The translations under genes and the position numbers were made by a program. 64,000 nucleotides of DNA, from contig CAYWKD010000019.1 of assembly GCA_964458705.1 (NCBI GenBank), positions 1 to 64,000 on the forward strand. Reading direction: 5' to 3'. Positions 60,041 to 64,000 of this stretch are shown here, piece after piece. The DNA comes from JAAUTG01 sp964458705. Its GTDB lineage: Bacteria; Bacteroidota; Bacteroidia; Chitinophagales; Saprospiraceae. The notes under the pieces were generated by a model. That model worked only from the letters and a program-made list of their open reading frames with translations, was not told the DNA's origin and did not search any database. The stretch's first letter is position 1, and each line of letters opens with the position of its first letter.

Positions 60041-62143
60041 ATGAAAATTACGCCTCTTTATGTTAGTCTAATTTTGAGTTTGCTTCTTACTAGCAATAGT
60101 ATTGCTCAAACAGACACTTTATTTCAGACGCCTGAGGAGGCTCAGATTCTCCTAGAGGACTTGCTACAAAGTACGGAAAGTGATGTAGATTTCGACTTCA
60201 ACACTATTTTTGAATCCTTAGCTGAATTTGCGGAACATCCTATCAACTTGAATAAGGCAGATGCAACTAGGCTGGCTGAACTGCAGTTGCTTTCAGATAT
60301 TCAAGTCAATGAACTACTGAGCCACAGGGCTTTGTATGGCGATCTAATTTCGCTGCTAGAGCTGCAGTCTATTCCCTCTTTCGATCAAGAGACGATCCAA
60401 ACAATTTTGCCCTACGTTACGCTGAATAGTAGCTTGGATGATTATCAAGTACCTATTGCCAATATGTTCATAGAGGGAAAAAACGAATTGTACCTTCGAT
60501 GGAATAGAACAATACAAGAGCAGCGAGGCTATACAGATAATGTGAGTCCCGAGAGTCGCTTTCTTGGAGATCCCAATCGGTTTTATCTTCGTTACAAACA
60601 CAGCTATGAAAATAAATTAAGCTACGGCATTACAGCGGAGAAAGATGCCGGAGAGGCATTTTTTCAGGGAGTCAATAAAAATGAAGGTTTTGACTTTTAT
60701 TCTGCCCATATTTTTTTGAAAAATTATAGTCGAACAATCAAAGCAATTGCACTAGGCGACTATGCTGTAAGTATGGGACAGGGTTTAATAATGCACTCGG
60801 GCTATGGCTATGGCAAAAGTAATTTAGTAATGAACATCAAGAAGTCGTCTCCAACTTTACGACCTTATAGTTCGGTAAATGAAGTCGGTTTCCTCAGGGG
60901 AGCGGGCGTAACGCTAGGCATTGGCGAAGATATAGAAACAACTGTTTTTGCTTCCTATCGCGCTAGAGATGGCAACGTTATAGAACCCGATACTACGAGC
61001 GTTTTCGACGATCAATTAGCAGGTTTTTCTTCGCTTTTAAATGCTGGTTTTCATCGAAATATCAACGAAGTTGAAGACCAAAATGCCATTCAGCAGTTAT
61101 CATTAGGAGGAAAAATAGTTTACAAAAAAAGAAATTGGCATATTGGCATCAACGCAATATTCGATCAATTTAATCAGCCTTTAATTCGTAATGTACAACC
61201 TTATAACCGCTTTTATTTTAGTGGTAAGCAAGTTTTTAATACAAGTCTAGATTATTCTTTCATCTAGCGTAATTTCAACTTTTTTGGAGAGATAGCCACT
61301 AGTGATAATGGGGCAATCGCTACGCTAAATGGGCTATTAATTGGGTTAGACCGAAAAATAGATCTAGCTATTTTACATCGTTATTATCCTTTCGACTATG
61401 TTGCTTTGAATGGAAATGCTTTTGGTGAAACAACAGGCGTAAGAAATGAAAGTGGACTGTACTTGGGGCTAGTCACTCGACCGCTACCTAAGTGGGAATG
61501 GAGTGGTTATTTTGATCTATATGAACATCCTTGGTTGCGCTTTCGCACAGATGCACCATCCAAAGGTTACGATTGGCGAATGCGTCTTCGCTTCTATAAA
61601 AAGCGAGATGTAGAAGCTTATTTACAAATTCGCCAAGAGATAAAAGGACAAAACTTCTCTAATAATGAAACCAAATCTGACTTCATTGCTCCTAATAGAG
61701 CTTTTCAAGCCCGACTGCATCTATCCAAAAAAGTTACACCCGAATTAGAACTGCGAACGCGCATAGATTGGGGATACACGGACAATGGCAGTGAAACGGA
61801 ACAGAGCAGGGGCTTTAACATTCTGCAAGACATCATTTATCGTCCTGTCCTATTTCCAGTTTCCTTTACAACTCGCTTTGCCATCTTTGACACCGATGGC
61901 TTCAACACTCGTTTCTATCACTATGAAAATAATTTACTTTACACCTTTGCCATCCCAGCTTACTATAATCGTGGCACTCGCTTTTACCTCAATATTCGAT
62001 ATAGAGGTGTTAGAAATCTAACCTTAGAAGCTAGATACGAACAAACTTTCTGGAAGAATCAAGATGGATTTGGAAGTGGTGTAACAAAAATAGAGGGCAA
62101 CTTACGCTCTGCTATTAGTGCACAAGTGAAATACAAATTCTAG
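60041..62143 (+). pseudogene. Helix-hairpin-helix/outer-membrane-barrel-type gene interrupted by TAG
   Basis: Read through, this would be a 700-residue protein. It has a signal peptide (about residues 1-23) and a helix-hairpin-helix pair of the ComEA type (about 65-130; 'NLNKADATRLAELQLLSD', 'LISLLELQSIPSFD'). A long beta-rich region with many alternating aromatic strands follows and ends in 'SAQVKYKF', as in outer-membrane barrels. The frame is interrupted by one TAG at 61265-61267, after 408 codons. The sequence resumes in the same frame at once ('RNFNFFGEIATSDNG') with no shift. It is either a recent nonsense mutation, a sequencing error or an amber suppressed in the cell. The function of the family is unclear. 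Confidence 0.8.
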
Positions 62144-62147
62144 TACG

Positions 62148-62486
62148 TTATTCCTCCCCTTCTTCTTCTTCTTCTGCGTTATAGTAAGCCTTTTCAAAGG
62201 CACGAATATAGTTGATCGTGCTACCTAGACGATCATAGTCAATACTATAATGAATATACTTACCATCTCTTTGAGTAGTAACTACTTTCGCTAAACGTAG
62301 AATACGTAAATGTTGAGAAGTGATGGACTGTTCTAGCCCTAGCGTGTTGTAAATTTTATTGACATTGATTTCTTCGTTGCTGTCAATAAAAGCTAGTAAC
62401 TTTATACGAAGTGGATGTGCTATTGCACGAAGTAGATCAGAAGCTACTTTCAACTTCTTGTTGTTGATTACGGTCTTGGTCTTCAT
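62148..62486 (-). CDS. ArsR-family winged-helix regulator
   Basis: A 112-residue winged helix-turn-helix repressor of the ArsR/SmtB group. 'DLLRAIAHPLRIKLLAFIDSNEEINVNKIYNTL' covers the first helices, 'LEQSITSQHLRILRLAKVVTTQRDGKYIHYSID' the recognition helix and wing. The metal-binding ELCVC motif is absent, so it probably responds to something other than metal (for example redox or sulfide, as in BigR/SqrR-like members, though no paired cysteines are seen). The C-terminus is an acidic run. Its stop is 5 bases from the convergent helix-hairpin-helix gene. Repeats upstream may be its own operators. Confidence 0.88.
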   Translation of the reverse strand: MKTKTVINNKKLKVASDLLRAIAHPLRIKLLAFIDSNEEINVNKIYNTLGLEQSITSQHLRILRLAKVVTTQRDGKYIHYSIDYDRLGSTINYIRAFEKAYYNAEEEEEGEE

Positions 62487-62503
62487 TTTAAACGACTTAC
62501 TTT

Positions 62504-62573
62504 TTACTTTGGCAATAATCGCTATTCAGCAAATGTGCTGTAGATAGCTTTTTTTATTATATCTTACTTTGGC
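62504..62573. repeat. Direct repeats and stem-loop upstream of the arsR-like gene
   Basis: TTACTTTGGC occurs at 62504-62513 and again at 62564-62573, exactly 60 bases apart. Between them an interrupted inverted repeat (GCTAT-t-CAGCA at 62521-62531, TGCTG-tag-ATAGC at 62536-62548) is followed by a T-run. This block lies just upstream of the arsR-like gene and may be its autoregulatory site. Confidence 0.4.
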
Positions 62574-62675
62574 TAATGCAAATATCTATTTTTTATTTAT
62601 TTTTTCAAAATATTTAATACAAATAAGACGAACTGATAACGCAACAAGATTGAGCTCATTTTAGCATCATAGTAT

Positions 62676-64000
62676 TTATGCTAGATACTTAGCTACAATT
62701 GGCAGTCTTCTACCCATGCCAAAAGCCTTTGAAGAAACCCTAAGCACTGGGGCGGTTTGATAACGCTTAAACTCATTAATGTTAACCATTTTTAGCACCC
62801 GCTTCACTAGTGGAGCATCGAATCCTGCTGCAATGATTTCATTTGGTCCTTTACGCTGCTCAATGTATTGAAACAATATTTGATCGAGTACTTCATAATC
62901 GGGCAGACTATCAGAATCTTTTTGATCGGGGCGCAGTTCAGCAGAAGGTGGTTTGTTGATGATATTTTCAGGGATAATTTCATGGTTTTTATTCATGTAT
63001 CTTGCTAATTCATACACTTCCATTTTGTACAAATCACCAATCACGGAAAGTCCACCACACATATCTCCATAGAGCGTGCCGTAGCCTACTGCCATTTCGC
63101 TTTTGTTGGAGGTATTAAGCAAAATATTGCCGAATTTATTAGAGAATGCCATCAGTAGCATTCCTCTTGCACGCGCTTGAATATTCTCTTCTGCCAGCCC
63201 AAATTCTGTTGCCCAAAAGTGAGGAGCTAATACTTCCTTGTAAGCATGATAAATGTTTTCAATAGGCACAATGTCGTATTGGATACCTAGATTTTCTGCC
63301 AGTTTTCTAGCATCTTGAACAGAGTGATCGGAGGAAAACTGTGAGGGCATCAGTAGAACACGAACGTTGTTCTTTCCCAAAGCTCTTGCGGATAGCACGG
63401 CCACCACTGCGGAGTCAATACCTCCCGAAAGCCCTAGAATAACTTTTTTTAAACCCAGCTTATCGAAGTATTCTCTCAAGCCCATCACTAAGGCGTCATG
63501 GATAAGTGTTACTTTGTTCTTTGGCTGAGTCTGCTCCCGCCCTCCTTGCATAACAGTCTCTAAATCATATACCTTTAAGGAAGGCTGAAAGTAAGGTAGT
63601 TCTTCAAATACTTGTCCATTGGGAGAAAGCACCAATGAGCCACCATCAAATAATACTTCAGTTTGTGCACCATATTGATTGACATAAAACAGGGGAATAT
63701 GGTACCTTTTCACGTTAGCTTTAGCTATTCGAATGCGCTCTGTACTTTGGGTATATGAAAAAGGAGAAGAAGATATATTTATCATCAAATCTGGTTGGTG
63801 AGGCATCATTTCATCCATTGGACAAATAGTATATAAAGGATTTTCATTACCTAAATTCCATATATCTTCACAGATGGTTAAAGCAATTTTTTTACCCTTA
63901 TAAGTTACCAAACCAAAGCTACGAGCAGGCTCAAAATAGCGATACTCATCAAAAATATCATAAGTGGGTAGTAGTGCTTTATGTTGCACAAATTGAATTG
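62676..64000 (-). CDS. nadE: Glutamine-dependent NAD+ synthetase, 5' end beyond window
   Basis: The C-terminal 440 or so residues of NadE, which amidates nicotinic acid adenine dinucleotide to NAD+. The visible part holds the end of the nitrilase-type glutaminase domain ('KALLPTYDIFDEYRYFEPA', 'ALTICEDIWNL' with the catalytic cysteine). It then has the synthetase domain with the PP-loop 'LGLSGGIDSAVVAVLSA', 'NTSNKSEMAVGYGTLYGDMCGG' and 'KPPSAELRPDQKDSDSLPDYE'. The frame is open to base 64000 and reads family sequence up to the edge, so the gene continues to the right and about 100 N-terminal residues are missing. Confidence 0.95.
   Translation of the reverse strand, partial: IQFVQHKALLPTYDIFDEYRYFEPARSFGLVTYKGKKIALTICEDIWNLGNENPLYTICPMDEMMPHQPDLMINISSSPFSYTQSTERIRIAKANVKRYHIPLFYVNQYGAQTEVLFDGGSLVLSPNGQVFEELPYFQPSLKVYDLETVMQGGREQTQPKNKVTLIHDALVMGLREYFDKLGLKKVILGLSGGIDSAVVAVLSARALGKNNVRVLLMPSQFSSDHSVQDARKLAENLGIQYDIVPIENIYHAYKEVLAPHFWATEFGLAEENIQARARGMLLMAFSNKFGNILLNTSNKSEMAVGYGTLYGDMCGGLSVIGDLYKMEVYELARYMNKNHEIIPENIINKPPSAELRPDQKDSDSLPDYEVLDQILFQYIEQRKGPNEIIAAGFDAPLVKRVLKMVNINEFKRYQTAPVLRVSSKAFGMGRRLPIVAKYLA

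Overview
The window looks like ordinary chromosome from a member of the Bacteroidota, probably a Saprospiria- or Chitinophagia-type bacterium; I cannot fix the genus. The signs are a modest G+C content, a secreted metalloprotease with a C-terminal type IX secretion sorting domain, -7 promoter elements of the TAnnTTTG class, a short type II glutamine synthetase, the 3-hydroxyacyl-CoA dehydrogenase/enoyl-CoA hydratase domain order typical of this phylum, and several small Bacteroidota-restricted proteins. I see no rRNA, tRNA, CRISPR array, prophage or insertion sequence.

Layout. 1-4 kb: lutB-lutC (lactate oxidation), acpP and glyA. 4.2-7.7 kb: a three-gene plus-strand cluster of unknown role. 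It encodes a coiled-coil protein, a two-pass membrane protein with a long PspA-like helical region, and a membrane-anchored ABC-type substrate-binding domain fused to an OmpA peptidoglycan-binding domain. 7.8-9.5 kb: etfBA on the minus strand. 9.9-13.4 kb: a small TPR-like protein and a one-polypeptide UvrD-type helicase with a C-terminal Fe-S PD-(D/E)XK nuclease. 13.4-21.5 kb: an OsmC peroxidase, a POT peptide transporter, a 1096-residue secreted metalloprotease and a SulP anion transporter. 21.6-27.5 kb: a surface-polysaccharide cluster (four glycosyltransferases, a sulfotransferase, a WecA/MraY-type initiating transferase).

27.6-32.4 kb is a plus-strand run: CPBP protease, cdsA, psd, tsaE, ald and an S4 RNA-binding protein. 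32.4-36.2 kb holds a small unknown protein, two tandem lipoprotein peptidyl-prolyl isomerases, a polysaccharide deacetylase-like protein and crcB. 36.2-39.9 kb is the fatty-acid beta-oxidation pair (thiolase and the bifunctional dehydrogenase/hydratase). 40-44 kb: an S15 peptidase, purM and a second CPBP protease. 44-47.3 kb: an HNH-like/AP2 protein, mnmD, an ECF sigma factor lacking a normal region 4, and a GC-rich phosphodiesterase-like gene with its own strong terminator. 47.5-56.7 kb: a GH20 hexosaminidase, a thioredoxin-like protein, a 54-residue small protein, smc and typA. 56.8-59.7 kb: nitrogen assimilation genes (glnA, amt). 60-64 kb: a helix-hairpin-helix outer-membrane-type gene interrupted by an in-frame TAG, an ArsR-family regulator, and nadE, which runs off the right edge.

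The observations I rate highest are these. (1) The 4.2-7.7 kb envelope cluster may be an undescribed membrane/periplasm system. (2) An identical 18-bp palindrome lies upstream of both etfBA and the beta-oxidation operon and suggests a common regulator. (3) The sigma factor has lost region 4 and sits beside a compositionally foreign gene. (4) An HNH-like/AP2 protein lacks the expected catalytic histidine. (5) An amber codon splits the 700-codon helix-hairpin-helix gene.
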